The translations under genes were made by a program, and so were the position numbers. From the NCBI RefSeq assembly GCF_019802255.1, contig NZ_JAHYSS010000007.1:340205-404204 (forward strand): DNA of 64,000 bases, read 5' to 3'. The stretch is from Pedobacter polysacchareus. Lineage in GTDB: Bacteria; Bacteroidota; Bacteroidia; Sphingobacteriales; Sphingobacteriaceae. Below the pieces are notes generated by a model. The model saw only the letters and a list, made by a program, of their open reading frames with translations. It was not told where the DNA came from and ran no database searches. This document shows positions 9,292 to 17,263 of the stretch, piece by piece. Positions within the stretch are counted from its first letter, which is position 1; each line of letters opens with the position of its first letter.

Positions 9292-9330
9292 GCTGTTTTT
9301 AGTTATTATTGCGGCACCAAACAAATCATA

Positions 9331-9840
9331 ATGAGAAAATTAACACTTGCTTTTACTTTATTTTCAGCCCTTATCAGTACCCAGAAGCTTTTCGCACAGG
9401 AAAGCGGCAACACTACACCTGCTACGTCCAGAGCACAGAATATATTTATTGAACTGGGCGGTCAGGGTTTGACTTTTACAGCTAACTATGACTCCAGGTT
9501 CTTTAACAAGAGAGATGGTATCGGTGGTAGAGCTGGTATTGGTTACTTTTCAGTAGATGGAGATAAAGTGACCACAGTGCCTTTATCTTTGAATTACCTA
9601 TTAGGAAAAGGTGGAAAGTACTTTGAACTTGGATTAGGTGCCACTTTTATTGCAACAGGCGGCGATGCAGAAGTCCTTTTCAATAAGAACGAAAGCAATG
9701 TAATTGGTACCATGAGTTTTTTCTATCGGGTACAACCGGAGGATAGCGGTTTTGCTTTCAGGATTGGACTTAGTCCGGTCTTCAGTAGGGACTTCTTCCT
9801 GCCTTATTATGGTGGTCTAAGTCTTGGCTATACTTTTTAA
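9331..9840 (+). CDS. Small outer-membrane beta-barrel protein
   Basis: A 169-residue protein with a signal peptide (residues 1-22, cleavage after FAQ) followed by alternating amphipathic strands (IFIELGGQGLTFTANYD, GIGGRAGIGYFSV, YFELGLGATFIAT, GFAFRIGLSPVF). It ends in an aromatic residue (GLSLGYTF), as outer-membrane barrels do. About eight strands fit the length. No specific function can be assigned. It lies 39 bases after lon and is followed by a strong terminator. Confidence 0.72.
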   Translation: MRKLTLAFTLFSALISTQKLFAQESGNTTPATSRAQNIFIELGGQGLTFTANYDSRFFNKRDGIGGRAGIGYFSVDGDKVTTVPLSLNYLLGKGGKYFELGLGATFIATGGDAEVLFNKNESNVIGTMSFFYRVQPEDSGFAFRIGLSPVFSRDFFLPYYGGLSLGYTF

Positions 9841-9860
9841 CATAAAAAATACGATATTCA

Positions 9861-9890
9861 ACTCCGGCAAATCTGCCGGAGTTTTTTTTT
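9861..9890 (+). terminator. Rho-independent terminator
   Basis: The stem ACTCCGGCA / TGCCGGAGT with a 4-base loop is followed by nine T residues. It ends transcription after the small barrel gene and separates it from the LpxR-like gene 12 bases further on. Confidence 0.9.
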
Positions 9891-9902
9891 AGAAAAACAA
9901 TA

Positions 9903-10865
9903 ATGAAAGCTATCAGCAAAATACTGCTCCCTTTATCCCTGATTTACCTGCTGGCCACCAGTCCGGTTTCAGCACAAAACTTCAAAAATGAGTTTGGTTT
10001 TAAAAGCGACAATGATTCCTACCTGCTGCAGGGCTCTGACCGCTATTATACCAATGGCTTATTTATCAATTTCCGCCATGCCTTGAATCAAAGCGGGCTT
10101 CCGGAAAAGCTGGAGAAGAAAACTTATGAAATTGCCATTGGGCAAAAGATGTACAACCCTTATTCTGGTGCGGCACCCGATCCGGCAAAACAAGACCGCC
10201 CATTTGCAGGCTACTTATATGCGGAAGCTGGATTGAACTGGTTTTATAAAAATGAAAGCATTTTGAAAACCAGCGCGCAGATTGGTGTGACAGGTCCAGC
10301 ATCACTGGCAGAAAAAGGCCAGGAGCTCTTACATAAATCCGTTGGTTTCTATCAACTGGAGGGCTGGGATTACCAGATTAAAGAAGAAATGCAGGTAAAC
10401 CTATCCGCGCAATACACCAGATTATTGCACCGTTTTAAGGACCAGGCTGCTGACTTCTCTTTTGAAGGTTATGCGAATGTTGGAACGACCTTTAGTGGTG
10501 CTGGTGCAGGGATTTTATTCAGAGCAGGGCGAATCAATCAGCTTTTCAACACGGCTTATACCAATTCAGTAATTGGAAACCAGTCGAAAACAAAGAATTT
10601 AGTGAAAAGTGAGCTGTTCTTTTATGCAAAACCTCAGCTTAATTTTGTGGCTTATGATGCCACCATACAAGGCAGTATGTTTAACAATGATAGTCCGGTT
10701 ACTTTTGGGGTTAAACCAGTCGTGTTTGCGCAGCAATTGGGATTTAATTACAGCAGTCAGCGCTTTACCTTCGATTTTGGGATGATATTTAAGACTAAGG
10801 AAGTGAAAAGTACCGCCAGAGCCCATCAATATGGCAGTATTAGTATGTTTTACCGCTTCAACTAA
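9903..10865 (+). CDS. LpxR-like lipid A deacylase family protein (DUF2219)
   Basis: A 320-residue protein with a signal peptide (cleavage near SAQ, residue 25). The LpxR family hallmarks appear in order: SDNDSYLLQGSDRYYTNGL, a QDRPFAGYLYAEAG segment, a helix with QELLHKSVGFYQLEGWDYQI, and a barrel C-terminus ending in aromatic FYRFN. LpxR is an outer-membrane barrel that removes the 3'-acyloxyacyl chain of lipid A. The Asp in the first motif and the His in the helix fit the catalytic positions of that family. Substrate in this organism is inferred only. It is convergent with arfB, 12 bases apart. Confidence 0.8.
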   Translation: MKAISKILLPLSLIYLLATSPVSAQNFKNEFGFKSDNDSYLLQGSDRYYTNGLFINFRHALNQSGLPEKLEKKTYEIAIGQKMYNPYSGAAPDPAKQDRPFAGYLYAEAGLNWFYKNESILKTSAQIGVTGPASLAEKGQELLHKSVGFYQLEGWDYQIKEEMQVNLSAQYTRLLHRFKDQAADFSFEGYANVGTTFSGAGAGILFRAGRINQLFNTAYTNSVIGNQSKTKNLVKSELFFYAKPQLNFVAYDATIQGSMFNNDSPVTFGVKPVVFAQQLGFNYSSQRFTFDFGMIFKTKEVKSTARAHQYGSISMFYRFN

Positions 10866-10877
10866 TTCAGCAGTAAA

Positions 10878-11288
10878 TTAGTCCAGGGCAGGACGTTTCC
10901 GCAAGGTTTTCTTTGTGGAAACGCTCTGTTTGTCCTGTAGCCGCTTCCTGATCACCGATTTCGGTGTCTTGGTGGGCTTTCTCTTTTTTTGAATGTGCAG
11001 GCCTGATTTCAGCAGGGCGATCAATTTTAGGATCGTTCGCTCTTTGTTCATCAACTGACTTCTGTCTTCCTGTGAAACGATGTGCAGGTTTCCTTCCTGA
11101 TCCATGCGATTGTGCAATCTTTCCATCAGCAATGTCCTTTCTTCTTCCGTCAAAAAATCTGCAGAAGGCAAATGAAGGATCAGCTCTACTTTACTGGATA
11201 CCTTGTTTACATTCTGCCCGCCTTTACCTCCGCTTCTGGAAGTTTTAAAGGTGACTGTTTTTAGTATATCTTCTTTATTGGGTAACAT
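10878..11288 (-). CDS. arfB: Alternative ribosome-rescue peptidyl-tRNA hydrolase ArfB
   Basis: A 136-residue protein that enters stalled ribosomes lacking a codon in the A site and hydrolyses the peptidyl-tRNA. The catalytic GGQ is at residues 23-25 in SGGKGGQNVNKVSSKVEL, as in class I release factors. The Lys/Arg-rich tail (HIQKKRKPTKTPKSVIRKR) is the part that binds the mRNA channel. The lack of a codon-recognition domain and the short length separate it from RF1/RF2. It is divergent from cmk, with an 80-base gap. Confidence 0.92.
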   Translation of the reverse strand: MLPNKEDILKTVTFKTSRSGGKGGQNVNKVSSKVELILHLPSADFLTEEERTLLMERLHNRMDQEGNLHIVSQEDRSQLMNKERTILKLIALLKSGLHIQKKRKPTKTPKSVIRKRLQDKQSVSTKKTLRKRPALD

Positions 11289-11329
11289 GCAGTAAAAGTA
11301 GCTAAAGAAAATCGGCCATTTAAAAAAAA

Positions 11330-11362
11330 TTGGGGGAACAATTCCCTAAAACACTAACTTTG
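11330..11362 (+). promoter_or_regulatory. cmk promoter, probably giving a leaderless mRNA
   Basis: TTG (11330-11332) and TAACTTTG (11355-11362) have a 22-base spacer and match the Bacteroidota -33/-7 pattern. The -7 element ends only 6 bases before the cmk ATG at 11369, so transcription should start at or within a base or two of the ATG. Confidence 0.6.
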
Positions 11363-11368
11363 CCCTAT

Positions 11369-12049
11369 ATGAGGAAAAATCTGGTTGTAGCTATCGACGG
11401 CTACTCATCATGTGGAAAAAGTACATTAGCGAAAGCATTGGCAAAGAAACTAGGTTTCATTTATATTGATAGCGGAGCGATGTACCGGGCGGTAACACTT
11501 TATTTCCTTCGCAATCACATCGCCATGAATGATCCTGAAGCAGTAAAAGACGCTTTACAGCATATCGAATTAAACTTTCATTCCAGGGATTACGAATCAC
11601 ACATTACCTTAAATGGCGAAGAAGTATCTGAAGAAATCAGACTAATGCCAGTTTCAGAAGCAGTAAGCGAAGTATCAGCTAATAAATTTGTCCGCAAGGA
11701 TATGGTGAAACAGCAGCAGCGCATGGGCAAATCAAAAAACATTGTGATGGATGGCCGTGATATTGGCACCACTGTTTTTCCGGATGCTCAGGTAAAGTTC
11801 TTCATGACTGCCGATCCAAAAATCAGGGCAGAGCGTCGTTACAAAGAAATGCAGAGCAAAGGGGATACTTCCACCACGCTAGAAGAGGTATTCGAAAATC
11901 TGGCGCACCGTGACTATGCGGATACCACCCGTGCAGAAAGCCCGCTGACCCGTGCAGAAGATGCCGTGATTCTGGACAACACCAATATTACTCCACAAGA
12001 GCAACTTGATTTTGCAATTGAGCAAGTAAAACTTCATTTTCCACAATAA
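11369..12049 (+). CDS. cmk: Cytidylate kinase
   Basis: A 226-residue cytosolic enzyme phosphorylating CMP and dCMP with ATP. The P-loop GYSSCGKS is at residues 11-18. YIDSGAMYRAVTLY, the nucleotide-binding VMDGRDIGTTVFP and the RAERRYKEMQ lid follow. I chose the ATG at 11369. An in-frame TTG at 11330 would add 13 residues, but those bases are the promoter's -33 and -7 elements and MRKNLVVAIDG is the normal family N-terminus. A small terminator follows. Confidence 0.95.
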   Translation: MRKNLVVAIDGYSSCGKSTLAKALAKKLGFIYIDSGAMYRAVTLYFLRNHIAMNDPEAVKDALQHIELNFHSRDYESHITLNGEEVSEEIRLMPVSEAVSEVSANKFVRKDMVKQQQRMGKSKNIVMDGRDIGTTVFPDAQVKFFMTADPKIRAERRYKEMQSKGDTSTTLEEVFENLAHRDYADTTRAESPLTRAEDAVILDNTNITPQEQLDFAIEQVKLHFPQ

Positions 12050-12112
12050 GTAAAAATGACTAAAATATACTAACTATTGTATCCTATATACAGTAATTAT
12101 CAACACAAATAG

Positions 12113-12135
12113 AAGGGCCTCGTGCCCTTTTTTTT
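12113..12135 (+). terminator. Terminator after cmk
   Basis: A short GC stem AAGGGC / GCCCTT with a 5-base loop is followed by a run of eight T residues. Confidence 0.75.
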
Positions 12136-12192
12136 GTCAATAATCAGTTACAAACCCTTTCTTAACTTAAACATTACAATTCCATGTTTTAA

Positions 12193-12225
12193 CTCATATA
12201 TGAGATTAATACTTTTGTTTAACAA
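12193..12225 (+). promoter_or_regulatory. Promoter with two palindromes upstream of the TetR gene
   Basis: The perfect 12-base palindrome CTCATATATGAG (12193-12204) is followed by a -7 element TACTTTTG (12210-12217). That element overlaps a second odd palindrome, TTGTTTAACAA (12215-12225). TetR-family repressors bind such inverted repeats, usually at their own promoter, so autoregulation is plausible. The assignment of operator to protein is inference. Confidence 0.45.
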
Positions 12226-12246
12226 TTTTGTCAAACTCAAAAGTAT

Positions 12247-12834
12247 ATGTCAACTCGCGACACTGGTACGGAACAATTAATCAAAGATACGGCTAAGCAC
12301 CTGTTTTTTGCGGAGGGTAAATTACATGCCACCACGCAGGAAATCGCCGATGCAGCCGGAGTAAACCGTACACTCGTAAATTATTATTTCCGCTCCCGGG
12401 ACATCCTGTTTGATCAGGTATTCAACGAGGCACAGGAAGGCTTTGTCTGCACACTGGATGAAGTATTTGACTCCAAAATGCCTTTCAAAGAAAAGATCAG
12501 AAACCTGATTTCTGTATTCATTAAAGAAACCGCTCAATACCCTTTTCGCCAGCTCTTCATCATCACAGAAATGAACAGAAATGAGCTGATCAATGCGAAG
12601 AAATCAAGGGCCAAAAAAGTGAAAGCTTTTATGGAAGAGATCCAGCTGGAAATGGATAAAGGGCTGGTGAAGAAAATGGATCCAAGGCAATTCATGCTGA
12701 ATCTATTTTCTTTAATGGCGCATCCTTTCCTTACTGCACCGCTTCATAAAGCAATATTTGGCATGAATGATGAAGAATACGCCATCTTGATGGAAGACCG
12801 TAAACAGCTGATCTACGAAACCATCTTCCCATAA
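12247..12834 (+). CDS. TetR/AcrR-family transcriptional regulator
   Basis: A 195-residue protein. The N-terminal helix-turn-helix is clear (ATTQEIADAAGVNRTLVNYY, residues ~27-46, with the typical YYFRSRDILF continuation). A helical ligand-binding and dimer domain follows, ending with MEDRKQLIYETIFP. It sits 56 bases upstream of an RND adaptor-permease-outer-membrane operon on the same strand, so it most likely represses that pump and itself. Its inducer cannot be read from sequence. Two palindromes lie in its promoter. Confidence 0.9.
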   Translation: MSTRDTGTEQLIKDTAKHLFFAEGKLHATTQEIADAAGVNRTLVNYYFRSRDILFDQVFNEAQEGFVCTLDEVFDSKMPFKEKIRNLISVFIKETAQYPFRQLFIITEMNRNELINAKKSRAKKVKAFMEEIQLEMDKGLVKKMDPRQFMLNLFSLMAHPFLTAPLHKAIFGMNDEEYAILMEDRKQLIYETIFP

Positions 12835-12890
12835 AATCACCTTATATATTATATCCTCTTAAAAAACAAAAAAGAACAATACCCATAAAA

Positions 12891-14057
12891 ATGAGATACA
12901 CCATTCAATCACTATTATTGCTTCCGGCATTAATGATTTTAAGTTCATGCGGAAATAACGGATCAAAACCAGGCGGCCCTGGAGCGGGAGCCCCTCAGGT
13001 CAAAGAATACAAAGTATTAGAGTTGCAGCCACGCAGCGCAACATTGAACACAGACTACCCTGCCAGTATCCAGGGCCAGCAAAATATAGAAATCAGACCA
13101 AGAGTTGATGGGTATGTGGAGAAGATTTTTGTAGATGAAGGCTCAGTAGTCAAAAAAGGACAGCCATTGTTCAAAATCAATGCCCCTCAATATGAGCAGG
13201 AAGTGCGTACCGCAACTGCGAGCATTAAAAGCGCAGAAGCAGAAGTAAGCTCTGCAAACATGGCGGTCAATAAAGTAAAACCACTGGTAGAGAAAGATAT
13301 CGTGAGTAAATACGAGTTAGAATCTGCACAATATACTTACCAGGCTAAATTAGCCGCATTGGCCCAGGCGAAAGCAGCTTTATCAAATGCAAGAACCAAT
13401 TTAGGTTATACTATGGTAACCAGTCCGGTAGACGGTGTGGTAGGTGCGATTCCTTTCCGTTTAGGAAGTTTGGTGAGCGGCAACAATGCTGAACCACTCA
13501 CTACCGTATCCAGCACAGGAAACGTATATGCTTATTTTGCATTCAATGAAAAACTGTTACTTCATTTCTTTAAAAACGATAAAGGAATGACGCTTGCACA
13601 AAAGCTGGCTAAGCTTCCTGAAGTTTCTTTAATCTTGTCTGACGGCACTTTATACGATCATAAAGGACGTATTCAAACCATCACCGGACAAATCAATACT
13701 TCTACAGGTTCTGCAAATGTACGTGCGAGTTTCCCAAATCCTAAAGGATTAATCCGCAGCGGAAGCAGTGCAACAGTTAGAATCCCGGATGCCATTACAG
13801 ATGCTATTTTAGTTCCTCAAAGTGCTACCTATGAATTACAAGACAAACGTTTTGCGGTTGTGGTAGACAAAGATGGCAAAACGAAAAGTACGGCCATTAC
13901 CGTAATGAAAAATACCGCAGGTACTTACTTTGTAGTGGAAGAAGGCCTGAAGGCAGGTGATAAAATCGTATTAGAAGGCGTTGGTACCTTAAAAGACGAT
14001 ACACAGATTAAAGTAACCCCAATAAGCGCAGACGCTGTTTACGCAGATTTAAAATAA
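12891..14057 (+). CDS. RND efflux periplasmic adaptor (membrane fusion protein), system 1
   Basis: A 388-residue lipoprotein (lipobox LSSC, Cys 20) of the AcrA/MexA type. It bridges the inner-membrane pump and the outer-membrane channel. The order is a biotinyl-lipoyl half-motif (IEIRPRVDGYVEKIFVDEGS), an alpha-helical hairpin (~95-150, ASIKSAEAEVSSANMAVNKV), the second lipoyl half (YTMVTSPVDGVVGAIPFRLG), a beta-barrel and a membrane-proximal domain. It is followed after 9 bases by its permease and then the outer-membrane channel, forming a complete pump. Substrate is unknown. Confidence 0.94.
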   Translation: MRYTIQSLLLLPALMILSSCGNNGSKPGGPGAGAPQVKEYKVLELQPRSATLNTDYPASIQGQQNIEIRPRVDGYVEKIFVDEGSVVKKGQPLFKINAPQYEQEVRTATASIKSAEAEVSSANMAVNKVKPLVEKDIVSKYELESAQYTYQAKLAALAQAKAALSNARTNLGYTMVTSPVDGVVGAIPFRLGSLVSGNNAEPLTTVSSTGNVYAYFAFNEKLLLHFFKNDKGMTLAQKLAKLPEVSLILSDGTLYDHKGRIQTITGQINTSTGSANVRASFPNPKGLIRSGSSATVRIPDAITDAILVPQSATYELQDKRFAVVVDKDGKTKSTAITVMKNTAGTYFVVEEGLKAGDKIVLEGVGTLKDDTQIKVTPISADAVYADLK

Positions 14058-14066
14058 GATCCATAT

Positions 14067-17000
14067 ATGTTTAAGATATTCATACAGCGCCCGGTGCTCT
14101 CTACAGTGATCTCTGTGATCATTGTGATCCTGGGACTACTAGGGCTGCTCGCGCTGCCCATTTCACAATACCCCGACATTGCCCCTCCTACTGTGCAGGT
14201 TTCTGCAGCATATACGGGTGCCAATGCCGACGTGGTACTTAAAAGCGTAATCATTCCACTGGAAGAGCAGATCAACGGAGTGGAGAACATGACTTACATG
14301 ACCTCTACTGCGACCAATGATGGTTCTGCCAGTATTAACATTTTCTTTAAAGTAGGAACTGATCCCGATTTAGCTGCCGTAAACGTGCAGAACAGGGTAT
14401 CCAGAGCCACTAGCTTACTGCCTCAAGAGGTTACACAAGCAGGGGTTACGGTAACAAAGAGTCAGAGTAGTAATCTATTGATTTTCTCACTTTACAGTGA
14501 TAACCCTGCTTACGACCAGACTTTCCTTCAGAATTATGCGAAGATCAACCTGGTTCCTGCCATTCAAAGGGTAACTGGTGTAGGTAATGCTACGATTTTC
14601 GGATCTAAAGATTACTCGATGCGTATCTGGTTGAAACCAGATATGATGGCACAATACAGCTTGATCCCTGCAGATATTTCGGCAGCATTGGCTGAGCAGA
14701 ATATTGAAGCAGCACCAGGTAAATTTGGAGAGAATGGCGACGAAGCTTTTCAATATGTAATCAAATACAAAGGCAGGTTAACCAAAGCAACTGAATTTGA
14801 AAACATTGTGGTGAAATCAGCAGGGAATGGCCAGTTGCTGCGACTAAAAGATGTGGCCAGAGTAGAATTGGGTTCTTTAAGCTACAGCTCTAACATTAAT
14901 ACCAATGGCAAGCCATCCGTAGGTATGGCGATTAGTCAGACGCCAGGATCCAATGCAAGGGATGTAATTAATGAGTCGAAAAAGATCATTGACCAGGCCT
15001 CTAAAGACTTTCCTAAAGGTGTCAACTATGTTTACCTGGTGGATGTAAATGAAAATCTGGATGCTTCAATTGAGAAGGTAGTACATACCCTTATTGAAGC
15101 CTTTATCCTGGTATTTATCGTCGTATTTATTTTCTTACAGGATTTCCGCTCTACCTTAATTCCTGCGATAGCAGTACCGGTAGCGATTGTGGGTACCTTC
15201 TTCTTCTTAAACTTATTTGGTTTTACGATCAACTTACTGACCTTATTTGCCCTTGTCCTCGCCATCGGTATTGTGGTGGATGATGCGATTGTGGTAGTAG
15301 AGGCCGTCCATGCCAAGCTCGACCATGGTTATAAATCTGCCAGAAAGGCGACGATTGATGCCATGAGTGAGATTTCAGGAGCGATTATCTCGATTACACT
15401 TGTAATGGCAGCTGTATTTATTCCGGTAACCTTTATTACAGGTTCCACAGGGGTATTCTACAAGCAATTCGGTATCACGCTTGCCGTAGCGATTATCCTA
15501 TCCGCAGTAAACGCATTGACCTTAAGTCCGGCATTGTGTGCTTTATTATTAAAACCACATGCAGACGACCATAAGCATCAAAGCTTTATCCAGCGTTTTT
15601 ACACCGCTTTCAACGTTTCATTTGATAACGTAACCAATAAATACAAGAAATCCATCCAGTTCCTTTCTATTAAAAAATGGATTGTATTGGGCGCAATTGT
15701 CTTGTTCAGTGGTGCTTTAGTTTTCATGATGAAAACCACCCCATCTGCTTTCGTTCCTGCGGAAGATCAGGGTACTATTTTTGCCAACATCAGCTTACCG
15801 CCATCGGCATCTATGGAGCGTTCAACGATCATCGCGAAGCAAGTAGATAGTCTGGCACATACCATTCCGGAAGTAAAAAACACCTTACGTATTGTGGGGC
15901 AAAACTTTACTGCTGGTCAGGGTAGTGCGTACAGTATGGTAATTTTGAAACTGAAAACCTGGAGCGAACGCGACCGTGGTATTCAGGAAGTCATCGGCGA
16001 ACTTTTCGCTAAAACAGCAGGCATCAGAGATGCGAGTATCTTCTTCATCTCTCCTCCTACTATTCAAGGATTTGGGCAGAGTGGTGGATTTGAGTTCCAG
16101 GTACAGGATAAAGGCGGGCATTCCGTTCAGGAATTGTTCAAGGTAAACTCTGATTTCCTGGCCAACCTGTCTAAACGCCCAGAGATTCAATATGCAACCA
16201 CTTCATTTAACCCGAATTTCCCACAATATATGCTGGATGTAAATCTGGAGAAATGTAAGGAAGCAGGAATTACAGTAAACTCTGTACTGAATACCTTACA
16301 AGGTTATTACGGCGGATTGTATGCTTCAAACTTTAACCAGTTTGGTAAGCAATACCGTGTCATGATTCAGGCAGATGCCAATTACCGTAAGAATCCAGAA
16401 GGATTGAACAAAGTATTTGTTAGAAACAGCAAAGGTGAAATGGCGCCAATCACGGAATTCATCAACATGACCAGAGTATATGGTCCGGAGTCGATTTCGA
16501 GGTTTAACCTTTTCAGCTCTATTGCCGTTACAGGTGCACCAAATGCAGGTTACAGTTCTGGTGACGCGATCAAAGCGATCCAGGAAGTTGCGGCAGAATC
16601 TTTACCAGCAGGTTATGGTTATGATTTCTCAGGCCTTACCCGTGAAGAGTTGGCTTCTGGTAGTCAGACGGTGTTTATCTTTATCTTGTGTCTGGTATTC
16701 GTTTACTTCCTGTTGAGTGCGCAATATGAAAGTTATATCCTTCCATTTGCGGTAATTCTATCTATTCCATTCGGTTTAGCGGGTGCTTACTTATTCTCGA
16801 TCATCTTTGGATTAAACAGTAATATTTACCTGCAGATCTCCTTGATCATGCTGATCGGTCTATTGGCCAAGAATGGTATTTTGATTGTAGAGTTTGCGCT
16901 GGAAAGAAGACGCCAGGGACTGGATATCGTACAATCGGCTATTCAAGGTGCAGTAGCACGTTTCAGACCAATCTTAATGACCTCATTTGCCTTCATCTTT

Positions 17001-17243
17001 GGATTGGTTCCTTTGATGTTCTCTACCGGTGCCGGTGCCGTAGGTAATAAATCTATTGGTACAGGTGCTGTAGGTGGTATGTTGATCGGAACAATTTTAG
17101 GGGTATTTGTGATCCCCGTATTGTTCATTATTTTCCAGACGTTACAGGAAAAAATCAGTGGTCCTTTACACTTAAAGAATTACGAGGATGATGACGAAGA
17201 CGCTATCGATCCGACTAAAGCTAAAAAAGCGCCGCAGCATTAA
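14067..17243 (+). CDS. RND multidrug efflux permease (HAE1/AcrB type), system 1
   Basis: A 1058-residue inner-membrane proton/drug antiporter with 12 predicted membrane helices and two large periplasmic loops. The N-terminus MFKIFIQRPVLSTVISVIIV, the SQYPDIAPPTVQVSAAY porter motif and the proton-relay residues Asp405-Asp406 (GIVVDDAIVVVE) and Lys935 (LLAKNGILIVEFA) are intact, so it should be active. Length matches AcrB. The acidic tail DDDEDAIDPTKAKKA is unremarkable. It is the second gene of the adaptor-permease-channel operon. Confidence 0.96.
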   Translation: MFKIFIQRPVLSTVISVIIVILGLLGLLALPISQYPDIAPPTVQVSAAYTGANADVVLKSVIIPLEEQINGVENMTYMTSTATNDGSASINIFFKVGTDPDLAAVNVQNRVSRATSLLPQEVTQAGVTVTKSQSSNLLIFSLYSDNPAYDQTFLQNYAKINLVPAIQRVTGVGNATIFGSKDYSMRIWLKPDMMAQYSLIPADISAALAEQNIEAAPGKFGENGDEAFQYVIKYKGRLTKATEFENIVVKSAGNGQLLRLKDVARVELGSLSYSSNINTNGKPSVGMAISQTPGSNARDVINESKKIIDQASKDFPKGVNYVYLVDVNENLDASIEKVVHTLIEAFILVFIVVFIFLQDFRSTLIPAIAVPVAIVGTFFFLNLFGFTINLLTLFALVLAIGIVVDDAIVVVEAVHAKLDHGYKSARKATIDAMSEISGAIISITLVMAAVFIPVTFITGSTGVFYKQFGITLAVAIILSAVNALTLSPALCALLLKPHADDHKHQSFIQRFYTAFNVSFDNVTNKYKKSIQFLSIKKWIVLGAIVLFSGALVFMMKTTPSAFVPAEDQGTIFANISLPPSASMERSTIIAKQVDSLAHTIPEVKNTLRIVGQNFTAGQGSAYSMVILKLKTWSERDRGIQEVIGELFAKTAGIRDASIFFISPPTIQGFGQSGGFEFQVQDKGGHSVQELFKVNSDFLANLSKRPEIQYATTSFNPNFPQYMLDVNLEKCKEAGITVNSVLNTLQGYYGGLYASNFNQFGKQYRVMIQADANYRKNPEGLNKVFVRNSKGEMAPITEFINMTRVYGPESISRFNLFSSIAVTGAPNAGYSSGDAIKAIQEVAAESLPAGYGYDFSGLTREELASGSQTVFIFILCLVFVYFLLSAQYESYILPFAVILSIPFGLAGAYLFSIIFGLNSNIYLQISLIMLIGLLAKNGILIVEFALERRRQGLDIVQSAIQGAVARFRPILMTSFAFIFGLVPLMFSTGAGAVGNKSIGTGAVGGMLIGTILGVFVIPVLFIIFQTLQEKISGPLHLKNYEDDDEDAIDPTKAKKAPQH

Positions 17244-17263
17244 TCCATTAATTAAGAGAAACA

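Noticed and set aside
11330..11368. TTG-initiated longer version of cmk
   Set aside because: The added bases are the predicted -33 and -7 promoter elements, and the extra 13 residues do not belong to the cytidylate kinase N-terminus.
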